DNA from: Mycolicibacterium helvum | Lineage (GTDB): Bacteria > Actinomycetota > Actinomycetes > Mycobacteriales > Mycobacteriaceae | Reading direction: 5' to 3' | Assembly (NCBI RefSeq): GCF_010731895.1 | Contig: NZ_AP022596.1 | Span: 4,836,001-4,900,000 of the forward strand | DNA: 64,000 nt | In this document: positions 1 to 8,771 of the stretch, one piece after another | Layout: each line of letters starts with the position of its first letter | Numbering within the stretch: position 1 is the stretch's first letter | Position numbers and translations under genes: made by a program | Notes under the pieces: generated by a model | What the model was told of the DNA's origin: nothing | Database searches by the model: none | The model's input: only the letters and a program-made list of their open reading frames with translations

Positions 1-2258
1 GCCCGCACCGGCGGCAGCGGGCCGTCGAACTTCTCGATTTGAACCAGGACGGCGGCACCGGTGCAGCCGCGGGCCAGCGACGAGGTGCCGACATCGTCGG
101 TCAGTACGTTCGGATTACCGTGCACGCACATCGAATCCGGGTCAGTCGGGTCCAGCGGGTCGTACCAGGCACCCGTCGACAACTGCACCACCCGGGGGCG
201 CAGCGCCTCGTCGACGACAACCCCAGCCAAGCAGGATCCGCGGTCGTTGAACACCCGCACCACGTCACCACCGACCAGGCCGCGCTGCGCGGCATCGCTG
301 GGATGGATCCGGAGCGGTTCGCGCCCTTGGATTTTCGCATCCTGACTCACCGCGCCTCCGTCGAGCTGGCTGTGCAGCCGGGTGGCGGGCTGGTTGGCGA
401 GCAGGTGCAGCGGGAAGCGTTCGGCGCGCGGCCCGCCGAGCCATTCGACGGGGTCGTACCAACGCGGGTGGCCCGCGCAGTCGGGATAGCCGAACCCGTC
501 GACGTCGGAGGAGAAGATCTCGATCCTGCCGCTCGGGGTGGCCAGCGGATGCGCGTGCGGGTCGGCGCGGAAGTCGGCCAGCAGGGTCAGTCCGGATTCG
601 ACCGGAAGCGCCAGGAATCCGTCGGCCCAGAACTGGTCGAAATCGGGGACAGCGAAATCGACTTCAGCCGACCACGTTTCATAGAGGTGCTCCAGCCACT
701 GCCGCGCTGTACGGCCTTCGGTGAACTGTTCGCCGAAGCCCAATCGGTCGGCCAGCGCGGCAAAGGTCGCGTAGTCGTCCCGGGACTGCGCATATGGACG
801 TGCCAGGGCCGGCATCGCCACCAGCTGCGGATCGTTGCGCGACCCGGAGTAGTCGTCCCGTTCGAACGCCGTGGTGGAGGGGACGACGATATCGGCGTGC
901 CGGGCCATGGGCGTCCAGTACGGATCGTGCACGACGACAGTGTCGACCCGGGCCAGCGCTCGACGCAGCCGGGGCAAATTCTGGTGGTGGTGGAAGGGAT
1001 TGCCGCCGGCCCAGTACACGCACTTGATATCGGGGTAGGTCAGCGTGCGCCCGTTGTAGGTGAACGTCTCGCCGGGGTGCAGGAGCATGTCGCTGATCGC
1101 CGCCACCGGGATGAAGGTCCGCACCGGGTTGATGCCCTGTGGCAGCGAGGGCAGCCGAACCCGCACCGGTGGCAGCCCGGGTTCGTTCATCGATCCGTAG
1201 CCGTGGCCGAAACCGCCTCCAGGGAGCCCGATTTGGCCCAGCATAGCCGCCAGGGTCAACCCCATCCACGGGGCTTGCTCGCCATGGCGCAGCCGCTGTA
1301 ACGACCAGCTCACGGTGACGATTGTGCGCTGCGCGGCCATCGTCGTCGCCAACTCGGTCAGCACCGCGGCCTCGACGCCGCAGATGCCTGAGGCCCACTG
1401 CGGAGACTTCGGCTGGCCGTCGTCGGCGCCGAGCAGATAGCGCTCGAACTGCTCGTAACCGGTGCAGTAGGTGTCCAGGAACTCCCGGTCGGCGAGGTTC
1501 TCAGTGGCTAGGACGTAGGCCAGCGCCAGCATGATCGCCACGTCGGTGCCGGGAATGGCGGGCAGCCAGCGGCAGTCGCCCTCGACGTCGCTGCGCAGCG
1601 GGCTTATCGAGACGATGCGACCGCCCTTGGCGCGGAAGCGCTGCAGCGCGCCGCGGGCTGGGTGACCAGTGGTACCGCCGTGGTTGATGCCGGTGTTCTT
1701 CAGGTTCACCCCACCGAAGCAGACCAGCAGGTCGGTGTGCTCGACGATGACGTTCCAGTCCGTCGATCGCTTGAACAGGTCGTCGTGCGTGCCGACCACC
1801 CGCGGCATGATCACGCCGGTGGCGCCGAGGCTGTAGGAATGTCGCGAAAAGGTATACCCGCCAAGAAGTTTCAGAAAACGGTGCACCTGGCTCTGGGCGT
1901 GGTGGAAGCGGCCGGCGCTAGCCCAGCCGTAGGAGCCGCCGTAGATCGCTTCGTTGCCATGAGTGTCGACCACCCGGCGCAGCTCGGTGGCCAGCAGATC
2001 GGCGAGTTCGTCCCAGTCCACGGCGACGAACTCGTCGGCCCCCCGTGCGGTACTGGGGCCGGGTCCGTCGCGCAGCCACCCGCGGCGGATGGCGGGCGTG
2101 GCGATCCGGGACCGGTGACGCAGGGAGCCTGGGATGTTGCCGAGCAGGGGAGAGGGGTCGGCGTCGCCGGGAATGGGGGCGACCGTGGTGATCTCGCCGT
2201 CGGCCACCGTCGCGCTGAAGGCACCCCAGTGCGTGAGGCTGGTGGGGGCATCGGGCAT
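1..2258 (-). CDS. Molybdopterin oxidoreductase, biotin/TMAO/DMSO reductase type (3' end cut)
   Basis: The minus strand is open from an ATG at 2258 to the window edge, about 752 residues, so only the last few residues are missing. It belongs to the molybdopterin guanine dinucleotide enzymes of the DMSO reductase family. Near residue 90 it has YGGSYGW followed by a GRFHHAQ-like run, and the Ser is the expected Mo ligand of the BisC/TorA/DMSO reductase branch. Later blocks read GGVNLKNTG, WAGGNPFHHHQN, and near the C-terminus the cofactor-binding region with LANQPATRLHSQLD. There is no twin-arginine signal (start MPDAPTSLTHWG), which favours a cytosolic S- or N-oxide reductase like biotin sulfoxide or methionine sulfoxide reductases over periplasmic TorA. 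The substrate is not decidable from sequence. It is divergent from the acyl-CoA dehydrogenase at 2363. Confidence 0.9.
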   Translation of the reverse strand, partial: MPDAPTSLTHWGAFSATVADGEITTVAPIPGDADPSPLLGNIPGSLRHRSRIATPAIRRGWLRDGPGPSTARGADEFVAVDWDELADLLATELRRVVDTHGNEAIYGGSYGWASAGRFHHAQSQVHRFLKLLGGYTFSRHSYSLGATGVIMPRVVGTHDDLFKRSTDWNVIVEHTDLLVCFGGVNLKNTGINHGGTTGHPARGALQRFRAKGGRIVSISPLRSDVEGDCRWLPAIPGTDVAIMLALAYVLATENLADREFLDTYCTGYEQFERYLLGADDGQPKSPQWASGICGVEAAVLTELATTMAAQRTIVTVSWSLQRLRHGEQAPWMGLTLAAMLGQIGLPGGGFGHGYGSMNEPGLPPVRVRLPSLPQGINPVRTFIPVAAISDMLLHPGETFTYNGRTLTYPDIKCVYWAGGNPFHHHQNLPRLRRALARVDTVVVHDPYWTPMARHADIVVPSTTAFERDDYSGSRNDPQLVAMPALARPYAQSRDDYATFAALADRLGFGEQFTEGRTARQWLEHLYETWSAEVDFAVPDFDQFWADGFLALPVESGLTLLADFRADPHAHPLATPSGRIEIFSSDVDGFGYPDCAGHPRWYDPVEWLGGPRAERFPLHLLANQPATRLHSQLDGGAVSQDAKIQGREPLRIHPSDAAQRGLVGGDVVRVFNDRGSCLAGVVVDEALRPRVVQLSTGAWYDPLDPTDPDSMCVHGNPNVLTDDVGTSSLARGCTGAAVLVQIEKFDGPLPPVR

Positions 2259-2300
2259 GGCAGAAGTTTATGTGCCGGCCGGCGGCGCAGGCCCCTAGGC

Positions 2301-2320
2301 GACCAACCATCCGGTTGGTC
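2301..2320. promoter_or_regulatory. Perfect inverted repeat, TetR-type operator candidate
   Basis: GACCAACC-ATCC-GGTTGGTC is a perfect 8-bp inverted repeat with a 4-base spacer. It lies 42 bases from each of the two divergent start codons (2258 on minus, 2363 on plus). A TATCCT hexamer directly downstream (2321-2326) could be the -10 of the acyl-CoA dehydrogenase gene, so a bound repressor would cover the promoter. The shape and size suit TetR-family regulators common for fadE genes. No regulator gene lies next to it in the window. Confidence 0.5.
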
Positions 2321-2362
2321 TATCCTCGTCGCAACAACTCGAGCGCTGTCCGGAAGGGAACC

Positions 2363-3547
2363 ATGGCCCTGAAATCGAGCCCAGATAAGAACTCCGTCGT
2401 CAAGTACGAGCGGACCCTGTTCGAGCCCGAACATGACCTGTTCCGCGAGTCATACCGGGCCTTCCTCGATCGGCACGTCGCGCCATTCCACGAGGAGTGG
2501 GAGAAGGACAAGATCGTCGACCGCGGGGTCTGGCTCGAGGCCGGTAAGCAGGGCTTTCTCGGCACGGCCGTGCCGGAGGAGTACGGCGGTGGGGGCAACC
2601 CGGACTTCCGCTACAACGTCATCCTGACCGAGGAGACCGCGGCCGGGCGATACAGCGGGCTCGGGTTCGGCCTGCACAACGACATCATCGCCCCGTATCT
2701 GCTGCATCTGGCCACCGAGGAGCAGAAGCAGCGCTGGCTGCCCAAGTTCTGCAGCGGCGAGTACATCACCGCCATCGCGATGACCGAACCCGGCACCGGC
2801 AGCGACCTGCAGGGCATCAAGACCCGGGCGGTGAAAGAGGGCGACCACTACATCCTCAACGGCTCCAAGACGTTCATCACCAATGGCATCAACGCCGACC
2901 TGGTGATCGTGGTCGCCCAGACCGACCCCGAGAAGGGTGCGCAAGGCTTCTCGCTGCTGGTCGTCGAGCGCGGCATGGAGGGCTTCGAGCGCGGCCGGCA
3001 CCTCGACAAGATCGGCCTGGACGCCCAGGACACCGCCGAGCTGTCGTTCACCGACACCCATGTTCCCGCCGAGAACCTCCTCGGCGAGGAGGGCATGGGC
3101 TTCATCTACCTGATGCAGAACCTGCCGCAGGAGCGCCTCAACATCGCGGTGATGGCGGCCGCGGCGATGGAGAGTGTGCTCGAGGAGACCCTGCAATACG
3201 CCAAGGAACGCAAGGCGTTCGGCAAGCCGATCGGCAGCCAGCAGAACAGCCGCTTCCTGTTGGCCGAACTGTCTACCGAAGCCACCGCGGTACGCATCAT
3301 GGTCGACGAGTTCATCCGGCTGCACCTGGATGGAAAACTCTCCGCCGAGCAGGCGTCGATGGCGAAGTGGTATTCCACCGAGAAGCAGGTGTATCTCGTC
3401 GACCGCTGCTTGCAATTGCACGGCGGCTACGGCTATATGCGCGAATATCCGGTCGCGCGCTCCTTCCTGGACGCGCGGGTTCAGACGATTTATGGCGGGA
3501 CGACCGAAATCATGAAGGAAATCATCGGCCGCAGCCTGGGTGTCTAG
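2363..3547 (+). CDS. Acyl-CoA dehydrogenase (FadE family)
   Basis: This 394-residue protein catalyses FAD-dependent alpha,beta-dehydrogenation of an acyl-CoA, passing electrons to ETF. It has the usual length and block order. TEPGTGSDLQG (about residue 135) and FITNG are the FAD/substrate blocks, and ERKAFGKPIG precedes the C-terminal helical domain. The C-terminal HGGYGYMREYP and YGGTTEIMKE supply the catalytic Glu. I chose the ATG at 2363 because of the GGAAGGGA ribosome site just before it and because the family starts here; the open frame begins at 2270 but the extension is not homologous. The chain-length or branched-chain specificity cannot be read from the sequence. It stands alone, with the operator-like palindrome upstream. 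Confidence 0.93.
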   Translation: MALKSSPDKNSVVKYERTLFEPEHDLFRESYRAFLDRHVAPFHEEWEKDKIVDRGVWLEAGKQGFLGTAVPEEYGGGGNPDFRYNVILTEETAAGRYSGLGFGLHNDIIAPYLLHLATEEQKQRWLPKFCSGEYITAIAMTEPGTGSDLQGIKTRAVKEGDHYILNGSKTFITNGINADLVIVVAQTDPEKGAQGFSLLVVERGMEGFERGRHLDKIGLDAQDTAELSFTDTHVPAENLLGEEGMGFIYLMQNLPQERLNIAVMAAAAMESVLEETLQYAKERKAFGKPIGSQQNSRFLLAELSTEATAVRIMVDEFIRLHLDGKLSAEQASMAKWYSTEKQVYLVDRCLQLHGGYGYMREYPVARSFLDARVQTIYGGTTEIMKEIIGRSLGV

Positions 3548-3567
3548 CCCACCCCATTGGAATTGCC

Positions 3568-3582
3568 TGGGCGCCTCGCCCA
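3568..3582 (+). terminator. Weak stem-loop after the acyl-CoA dehydrogenase
   Basis: TGGGCG-CCT-CGCCCA forms a 6-bp stem with a 3-base loop 20 bases past the stop codon. There is no U-run, which is usual for mycobacterial terminators, and the stem is short. The rest of the 249-base gap (3548-3796) shows nothing else I can name. Confidence 0.3.
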
Positions 3583-3796
3583 AACTATTGGGATGACCTG
3601 GGGTTTCTAGTAACCTTGGTCCGCTATGTACGACCCGGTGATCCGAATGGCTTGGCTTTGTGCTCGACTTTTCCGGAGTTTTACGCCTTACCTACGTGCG
3701 GCTTATCTAGGGAAACGCCGCGTGTCGTGAAGTGCTGACGCACAGTTGACACGGAGGATAGGGGAAGCATCTTGACCGAAACTGCGGGGAGAGTGC

Positions 3797-5935
3797 ATGA
3801 CCTGGCTTGGAAGTCGTCTCAGTAGAGGCGTCGGGCGGATGGCGCTCGCCGTCATCGCGACGGCTACAGCGGCTCTGCTGTTCGCGCCCGGGGCGATCGC
3901 AACCCCCGACAGTGATGCAAGTGATGCCATCGATCAGGCCTGGCAGGCCGCCGGTGGCGACGGTTCTCCGGTGGGCACCAAAGACGGCGACGTCTACGCG
4001 GTCGGCGACGGGTTCGCCCAGAACTTCAGCGGCGGCAAGATCTTCTTCACCCCGGCCACCGGTGCGCACCTTCTCTTCGGACCGATCCTGGACAAGTACC
4101 AGTCGCTTGGTGGCCCGGCCGACAGCGACCTCGGCTTCCCCACGATTGACGAAGTGGCCGGCTTGGTTGGTCCGGACAGTCGCGTCAGCACATTCAGTGC
4201 CAGTGACAAACCGGCGATCTTCTGGACGCCCGACACCGGCGCGCGAGTGGTGCGCGGTGCGATCAACGCGGCGTGGGACAAGCTCGGCGGCTCGGCCGGC
4301 ACGATGGGCGTGCCCACCGGCGACGAGACTTTCGACGGCTCCGTGGTGAACCAGAAATTCACCGGCGGTGAGATCTCCTACGACAACAGCGCCAAGACGT
4401 TCACCACGGTGCCTCCCGAACTGGCGAGCAACCTGGTCGGTATCGAGGTCCCGACTGACCCGACAACGGCGATCAACGAGGCGTGGCGTGCCGCCGGCGG
4501 GCTCTCGGGCCCGCTCGGTGCCCGGCAGGGCGCCCAAAGTCCGGTCGGCACCGATGGTGCTGTGCAGGACTATGCCGGTGGCAAGATCTTCTACTCACCG
4601 GCGACCGGCGCACACGCCGTGACGGGCGCGATCCTCACGAAGTACGAGGCGCAGGGCGGACCGACCGGTGATCTCGGCCTGCCGACCGGAACCGAGGCCG
4701 ACGGGGGTGCCCCGAACAGTCGGGTCAGCGCATTCAGCGCCGCTGACAAGCCGGTGATCTTCTGGACACCCGACAATGGCGCCATCGTGGTGCGTGGCGC
4801 GATCAACGCCGCGTGGTCGAAGCTGGGCGGGGCCGGCGGAAAGCTCGGCGTGCCGACCGGCGAGCAAAGTGCCAACGGCGACACCGTGACCCAGAAGTTC
4901 AGCGGTGGCGAGATCTCCTGGAACAAGGCGGCCAATAGGTTCACCACCCAACCACCGGAGCTGGCCGGCGAGCTGGCTGGGGTGCAGGTACCCAACGCAA
5001 CCGGGCCGCAGGCGGGCCCGGCAGCACCGACTTCCGGCAAGGGCTTCACCTGGCACTGGTGGTGGCTGTTGATCGCCATTCCGGCGCTGCTGCTGGTGGC
5101 GGTGATCGCGCTGGGCTTGCTCTGGCTGCAGCGCCGTCGCAGCGCCGACATCGAGGTCGACGACGACTTCCATGACTCGGAATACGACGACGATGACGAT
5201 CACTGGCCCGGCGATGACGCCGGTCCCGCAGGTGTGTCTCCTACCAGCCGCTTTGCGACATATCCCGATGGTGGCCGCGTGCAGGTCGCTCAGGCACCTG
5301 GGTTCGCCTGGGCGCAGCCGGGCGGCGAGGACAAGTCGCAACCCGGGCCCGAGGACGTGTTCGACGGTGACCAGGACTCCATCGACACCACGCCGACTCG
5401 CATTCCCCCCGAGCTGGTGGATCCCGACGAGACGGATGAAGCCGAGGTGCCCGTCGAGCACGAGTATGCCGAGGTCGAAGAGATCGAAGAGATCGAAGAG
5501 ATCGAAGACGACGACCAGGCCACCGACTCAGGGCGCCATGCCGTGGTGAATCTTGGCGAGTCGCAGTCCATGTGGCGGCTCGATATGGGTGAGCTCGGTA
5601 AGCCGCGGGGGCGGCGCCGCGCTGCTGAGCCCGCGGAGTATGCCGGGGCCGAGATCGTCGAGCCGGAGGACGCCGCCGACGAGGCTCAACCGATCACCGA
5701 GCCGGCCGAGGTCCTGCAGTCCGACGTGCCGGCTGGGGCTGCCTCGTCGCGCCCGGCAATCCACCTTCCTCTGTCGGATCCGTATCAGGCACCCGAGGGT
5801 TACGTGATCAAGGCCAACACCCATTCGGGGCTCTACTACACCCCGGAGTCGGCCCTCTACGACCACACCGTGCCCGAAGTATGGTTCGCCAGTGAGGAAC
5901 TCGCTCAGGCGAACGGCTTCATCAAGGCGGAATAG
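3797..5935 (+). CDS. LGFP-repeat membrane protein with acidic tail and C-terminal sunset-like motif
   Basis: A 712-residue protein with a signal peptide (about residues 1-36, ending GAIATPD). It then has two tandem copies of a ~170-residue unit (about 43-210 and 222-390). Each carries LGFP-type repeats (PF08310, known from mycolyltransferases and cell-wall-bound proteins): GGKIFFTPATGAH / GGKIFYSPATGAH, LGFPT / LGLPTG, IFWTPD, GVPTG. A membrane helix follows at about 418-444, then RRR and a long acidic stretch. The last 45 residues (YYTPES, ... EVWFASEE..A...GF) match the short actinobacterial 'sunset' motif as I remember it. Predicted topology puts the LGFP part outside and the acidic tail inside. 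A likely role is a cell-wall anchor or sensor; no enzyme signature is seen. The start has GGGAGAG upstream. Confidence 0.75.
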   Translation: MTWLGSRLSRGVGRMALAVIATATAALLFAPGAIATPDSDASDAIDQAWQAAGGDGSPVGTKDGDVYAVGDGFAQNFSGGKIFFTPATGAHLLFGPILDKYQSLGGPADSDLGFPTIDEVAGLVGPDSRVSTFSASDKPAIFWTPDTGARVVRGAINAAWDKLGGSAGTMGVPTGDETFDGSVVNQKFTGGEISYDNSAKTFTTVPPELASNLVGIEVPTDPTTAINEAWRAAGGLSGPLGARQGAQSPVGTDGAVQDYAGGKIFYSPATGAHAVTGAILTKYEAQGGPTGDLGLPTGTEADGGAPNSRVSAFSAADKPVIFWTPDNGAIVVRGAINAAWSKLGGAGGKLGVPTGEQSANGDTVTQKFSGGEISWNKAANRFTTQPPELAGELAGVQVPNATGPQAGPAAPTSGKGFTWHWWWLLIAIPALLLVAVIALGLLWLQRRRSADIEVDDDFHDSEYDDDDDHWPGDDAGPAGVSPTSRFATYPDGGRVQVAQAPGFAWAQPGGEDKSQPGPEDVFDGDQDSIDTTPTRIPPELVDPDETDEAEVPVEHEYAEVEEIEEIEEIEDDDQATDSGRHAVVNLGESQSMWRLDMGELGKPRGRRRAAEPAEYAGAEIVEPEDAADEAQPITEPAEVLQSDVPAGAASSRPAIHLPLSDPYQAPEGYVIKANTHSGLYYTPESALYDHTVPEVWFASEELAQANGFIKAE
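5477..5503 (+). repeat. Three exact copies of a 9-base repeat
   Basis: GAAGAGATC occurs three times head to tail inside the acidic tail of the LGFP protein, followed by the related GAAGACGAC. It encodes a Glu-Glu-Ile repeat. This is a small in-frame repeat that could vary in copy number between strains. Confidence 0.8.
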
Positions 5936-6008
5936 GGGCCTTGCCCCCTGGGTCCGGCTCAGCAGGGGCCTCGCCCCTGGATCGGGCCCAGGGGATTTGG
6001 CCCCTGGG
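5935..6008. terminator. Three consecutive GC hairpins between convergent genes
   Basis: The 81-base gap between the LGFP gene and lexA contains three stem-loops. GGGGC-CTT-GCCCC is at 5935-5947 (overlapping the stop codon region), CAGGGGC-CTC-GCCCCTG at 5963-5979, and CCCAGGGG-ATTTGG-CCCCTGGG at 5987-6008. They share an AGGGGC/GCCCCT core. This placement suits a bidirectional, U-less terminator of the mycobacterial kind. Confidence 0.6.
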
Positions 6009-6016
6009 TATCGGGG

Positions 6017-6685
6017 CTAGATCTTGCGGATCACGGTGACGACCTTGCCCAGGATGGCGGCGTCGTTACCGGGAATCGGGTCGAATGCCGGGTTGTGCGG
6101 CATCAGCCAGACCTGGCCACTGGTGCGTTTGAACGTCTTCACGGTCGCTTCGCCGTCGATCATCGCCGCGACGATATCGCCGTTGTCGGCCACGTTCTGC
6201 TGGCGGATCACCACCCAGTCGCCGTCGCAGATCGCGGCATCAACCATGGACTCGCCGACGACCTTGAGCAGGAACAGCGAGCCCTCGCCGACCAGTTCAC
6301 GCGGCAGTGGGAAGACGTCCTCGACGGCCTGCTCGGCCAGGATCGGGCCGCCGGCCGCGATCCGGCCCAGCACCGGTACGAACGTCGGTTCGGGCAGGGC
6401 GTCCGAGCCGGTGACCTCGGTGCGCACCGGTGTCGCATCGTCGGAGCCACGCACATCCACGGCGCGCGGCCGGTTGGCGTCACGGCGCAGGTAGCCCTTG
6501 CGCTCGAGGGTGCGCAGCTGGTGTGCCACTGATGACGTCGATGTGAGGCCGACGGCGTCACCAATCTCGCGGATGCTCGGGGGATAGCCGCGGGTGGTGA
6601 CCGAGGCGCGGATCACTTCGAGGATGGTTCGCTGCCGCTCGGTCAGTCCGGAGGCGGCACCTGCTGTCTCACTGCGGTCGCTCAT
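6017..6685 (-). CDS. lexA: LexA, SOS repressor
   Basis: This 222-residue LexA represses DNA-damage genes and self-cleaves when RecA filaments form. The N-terminal winged helix includes [12 protein letters not shown] and [24 protein letters not shown]. The cleavage site is Ala111-Gly112 (GRIAAGGPI), and the catalytic dyad is Ser146 (GESMVDA) and Lys183 (ATVKTFK). I start it at the ATG at 6685 rather than the open-frame start 36 bases earlier. A TAGATT -10 element ends 7 bases before this ATG, so the mRNA is probably leaderless. It is divergent from chiZ and has its own SOS box. Confidence 0.97.
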   Translation of the reverse strand: MSDRSETAGAASGLTERQRTILEVIRASVTTRGYPPSIREIGDAVGLTSTSSVAHQLRTLERKGYLRRDANRPRAVDVRGSDDATPVRTEVTGSDALPEPTFVPVLGRIAAGGPILAEQAVEDVFPLPRELVGEGSLFLLKVVGESMVDAAICDGDWVVIRQQNVADNGDIVAAMIDGEATVKTFKRTSGQVWLMPHNPAFDPIPGNDAAILGKVVTVIRKI

Positions 6686-6692
6686 GGGCCCG

Positions 6693-6698
6693 AATCTA
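6693..6698 (-). promoter_or_regulatory. lexA -10 element, leaderless geometry
   Basis: TAGATT on the minus strand matches the mycobacterial TANNNT -10 pattern. Its last base is separated from the lexA ATG by 7 bases, so transcription would begin at or next to the start codon. The SOS box at 6718-6733 then falls over the -35 region. Confidence 0.5.
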
Positions 6699-6717
6699 GT
6701 CGTGCGAGCATTGATAA

Positions 6718-6733
6718 TCAAACACTTGTTCGA
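6718..6733. promoter_or_regulatory. SOS box (LexA operator) of lexA
   Basis: TCAAACACTTGTTCGA differs at one position from the mycobacterial SOS box TCGAAC-N4-GTTCGA. It lies 33 bases upstream of the lexA start codon, which is a position for autorepression. Confidence 0.8.
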
Positions 6734-6846
6734 CCGTGGCGTGTCGCGCTGGAAGATCGCGCTGGTGACCAGCCGAATCGCGACATATCAAAACTTGTCG
6801 GTGGCCGGATTTAATCTTCAGACACGCTCGCTCACATGTTCGTATT

Positions 6847-6885
6847 TCGAACGCATGATCGAGTACAGTTCGAACACAAGAGCGA
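6847..6885. promoter_or_regulatory. Two SOS-box-like sites flanking a -10 upstream of chiZ
   Basis: TCGAACGCATGATCGA at 6847-6862 has one mismatch to TCGAAC-N4-GTTCGA. TCGAACACAAGAGCGA at 6870-6885 has two. Between them sits TACAGT (6864-6869), a plausible -10 for chiZ. LexA bound at either site would block it. Confidence 0.65.
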
Positions 6886-6916
6886 ACAGTGGGCGTCTTG
6901 GAGGAAGGAAGCAGAC

Positions 6917-7411
6917 GTGACAGTCATCGATGATCGGCAGGCTTTCCCATCGGCACCGGTACGACCGATGCGCCCCCGGGCAGCGGTCAGGCCCGTCGCA
7001 CCCGTTCGCGGCCGTCCCGCCGGCCCCCGCGCCCGCCGGCCGTACCCGGCGCGCCCGGCCACCGCGCCGATGCACTACCCCGGTACCGGGGTCAGCTTCT
7101 CGCGCGCGCCGCACACACGCCGGCCGGTGAGCACCGCCGTCACCATCGCGCTGGCCGCGGTGGCCGCGCTCATCACCCTCTGGCTAGGGCTGGTGGGTCA
7201 TCTCAGTGGCACTCCGATGGCCGCCACCGACCAGTTGCCGGATCAGCTCGCCGTGGTCCAGGTCCAGGCGGGGGAAACACTGCAGCAGCTCGCGGGCCGG
7301 GTGGCCCCAGATGCGCCAGCCGGGCAGGTCATGCAGCGCATCCGCGACCTCAACAAGCTCGATTCGGCCTCGTTGGATGCCGGGCAGACCCTGATCGCGC
7401 CCATCGGCTGA
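6917..7411 (+). CDS. chiZ: ChiZ-like LysM cell-wall protein, SOS-induced division inhibitor
   Basis: A 164-residue membrane protein with a Pro/Arg/Ala-rich cytoplasmic N-terminus, one membrane helix ([20 protein letters not shown]) and a C-terminal LysM domain ([16 protein letters not shown] ... [10 protein letters not shown]). Its place opposite lexA and its architecture match Rv2719c (ChiZ), which is known to be induced by DNA damage and to slow division through FtsI/FtsQ contacts. The GTG start at 6917 is chosen because GAGGAAGGAAG lies just upstream. The longer frame from 6836 would run through the SOS boxes and is rejected. Confidence 0.88.
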   Translation: MTVIDDRQAFPSAPVRPMRPRAAVRPVAPVRGRPAGPRARRPYPARPATAPMHYPGTGVSFSRAPHTRRPVSTAVTIALAAVAALITLWLGLVGHLSGTPMAATDQLPDQLAVVQVQAGETLQQLAGRVAPDAPAGQVMQRIRDLNKLDSASLDAGQTLIAPIG

Positions 7412-7574
7412 CCCGCGGGGCGTCATGGCTGGCCAAAACGTGTGCCGGACAAGCGGCCTCGATGGCGGGGGTCTCGCTCGTCCGAGTTTCCGGGACGTGG
7501 CCGCTCGACGGACGGCGCAGGTAGGCTCTGGGTGGCTCGAACCATCGAGCTGCATCGGAGGCGAAGGAGCGGTC

Positions 7575-8039
7575 ATGCATTGTCCGTTCTGTCGCCATCC
7601 CGACTCCCGGGTGGTCGACTCCCGAGAGGCTGACGAGGGCCAGGCCATCCGGCGGCGCCGGTCCTGCCCGGAATGCGGTCGACGGTTCACCACTGTGGAG
7701 ACCGCCGTGCTGGCGGTCGTCAAACGCAGTGGAGTCACCGAGCCGTTCAGCCGGGAGAAAGTGATCAGCGGGGTGCGCCGGGCGTGCCAGGGTCGCGACG
7801 TCGATGACGATGCGCTCAATCTGCTGGCCCAGCAGGTCGAGGACACTGTGCGGGCGGCCGGTTCCCCCGAGATCCCCAGCCACGAGGTGGGCCTGGCCAT
7901 ACTCGGCCCACTGCGCGAACTTGACGAGGTCGCCTACCTGCGCTTTGCATCGGTCTATCGCTCGTTCAGCTCCGCTGAGGACTTCGAGCGCGAGATCGAG
8001 GCGCTGCGCGCCCACCGCGCGGTCGGTACCTCCGGCTGA
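7575..8039 (+). CDS. nrdR: NrdR, transcriptional repressor of ribonucleotide reductase genes
   Basis: This 154-residue protein senses dATP/ATP and represses nrd operons. The N-terminal zinc ribbon has Cys3, Cys6, Cys31 and Cys34 (MHCPFC ... CPECGRRF). An ATP-cone domain follows ([23 protein letters not shown]). The ATG at 7575 follows a GAAGGAGC ribosome site, and the family invariably begins MHCP. It sits downstream of chiZ on the same strand, as in M. tuberculosis, which links SOS and nucleotide supply. Confidence 0.96.
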   Translation: MHCPFCRHPDSRVVDSREADEGQAIRRRRSCPECGRRFTTVETAVLAVVKRSGVTEPFSREKVISGVRRACQGRDVDDDALNLLAQQVEDTVRAAGSPEIPSHEVGLAILGPLRELDEVAYLRFASVYRSFSSAEDFEREIEALRAHRAVGTSG

Positions 8040-8046
8040 GCCGTCG

Positions 8047-8733
8047 TCAGCCCAGCTGCCGCACGCCGTCGCTGACCACGCGACCAGCGACCAGCACCCA
8101 TCCTTCGGCATTCCACGTTGTATAGATCTGCGATCCCTTGCCCTGGGTGATCGTCAGGTCTCGGCTCAGATAGTCGGTAATCCGCGCCGCCGCGGAGCCG
8201 GTCGCCTCGTCCTCGACGACGCCGAGGTCGTGGGCGAACATCCGCGAGCGAATGTGCCCGCCGTCGCGATCGAGCCAGGTCCACACATAGTGCTCGACAT
8301 CGTCGGGGTAGTCGCCCGGCTCGGTGGCCAGCAGGTCGTCCACCGAATCAAGCTCGTGAACGGCGAACTCCGGTGACCATTCCGCCCGCGCCCGCACCGT
8401 GGTGAAGGCGTCGTCGTAGCTGATCTGCACGATCCCGGCCGGGACCTGCAGGGTGCGGATGGGGGTGCCGCGTTCGGCCAGCCACCAGGCCGCGCCCACG
8501 GTGGGGTGTCCGGCGAACGGCAGCTCGGTGGCCGGGGTGAAGATACGAGCGTGCGCGGTGGTCGACCCCTCGTCCGGCAGGTCGATGAATATCGTTTCGC
8601 TGTAACCCAATTCGGTGGCGATGCGCTGCCGCTCGGCGGCGGGCACGGTCGATGCGTCGACCACCCCGAGCGGATTGCCGAAATTGCCGCACTCGTCAGT
8701 GAATACCCGCAACACGGTAACGTCGACAGTCAT
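8047..8733 (-). CDS. PhzF-family isomerase-like protein
   Basis: A 228-residue PhzF-fold protein. The start [19 protein letters not shown] and [11 protein letters not shown] are the family's signature blocks. The conserved acidic residue after VFTDE and the [13 protein letters not shown] block near residue 195 are also present. Members are isomerases or epimerase-like enzymes acting on small metabolites; the substrate here is unknown. It is the position equivalent of Rv2716. It is shorter than phenazine-type PhzF (about 280 residues) but full for this mycobacterial group. It lies convergent to nrdR, 7 bases apart. Confidence 0.85.
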   Translation of the reverse strand: MTVDVTVLRVFTDECGNFGNPLGVVDASTVPAAERQRIATELGYSETIFIDLPDEGSTTAHARIFTPATELPFAGHPTVGAAWWLAERGTPIRTLQVPAGIVQISYDDAFTTVRARAEWSPEFAVHELDSVDDLLATEPGDYPDDVEHYVWTWLDRDGGHIRSRMFAHDLGVVEDEATGSAAARITDYLSRDLTITQGKGSQIYTTWNAEGWVLVAGRVVSDGVRQLG

Positions 8734-8771
8734 ATTTCGACTCTACGATGCCCGTTAGGGGGTAGAGCGCG

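Noticed and set aside
39..1301. A 420-codon plus-strand frame at the left edge
   Set aside because: It is opposite the molybdopterin oxidoreductase, whose frame is continuous and rich in family motifs.
6836..6916. N-terminal extension of chiZ
   Set aside because: It would place the SOS boxes inside the coding region; the GTG at 6917 has a strong ribosome site and matches the orthologue's length.
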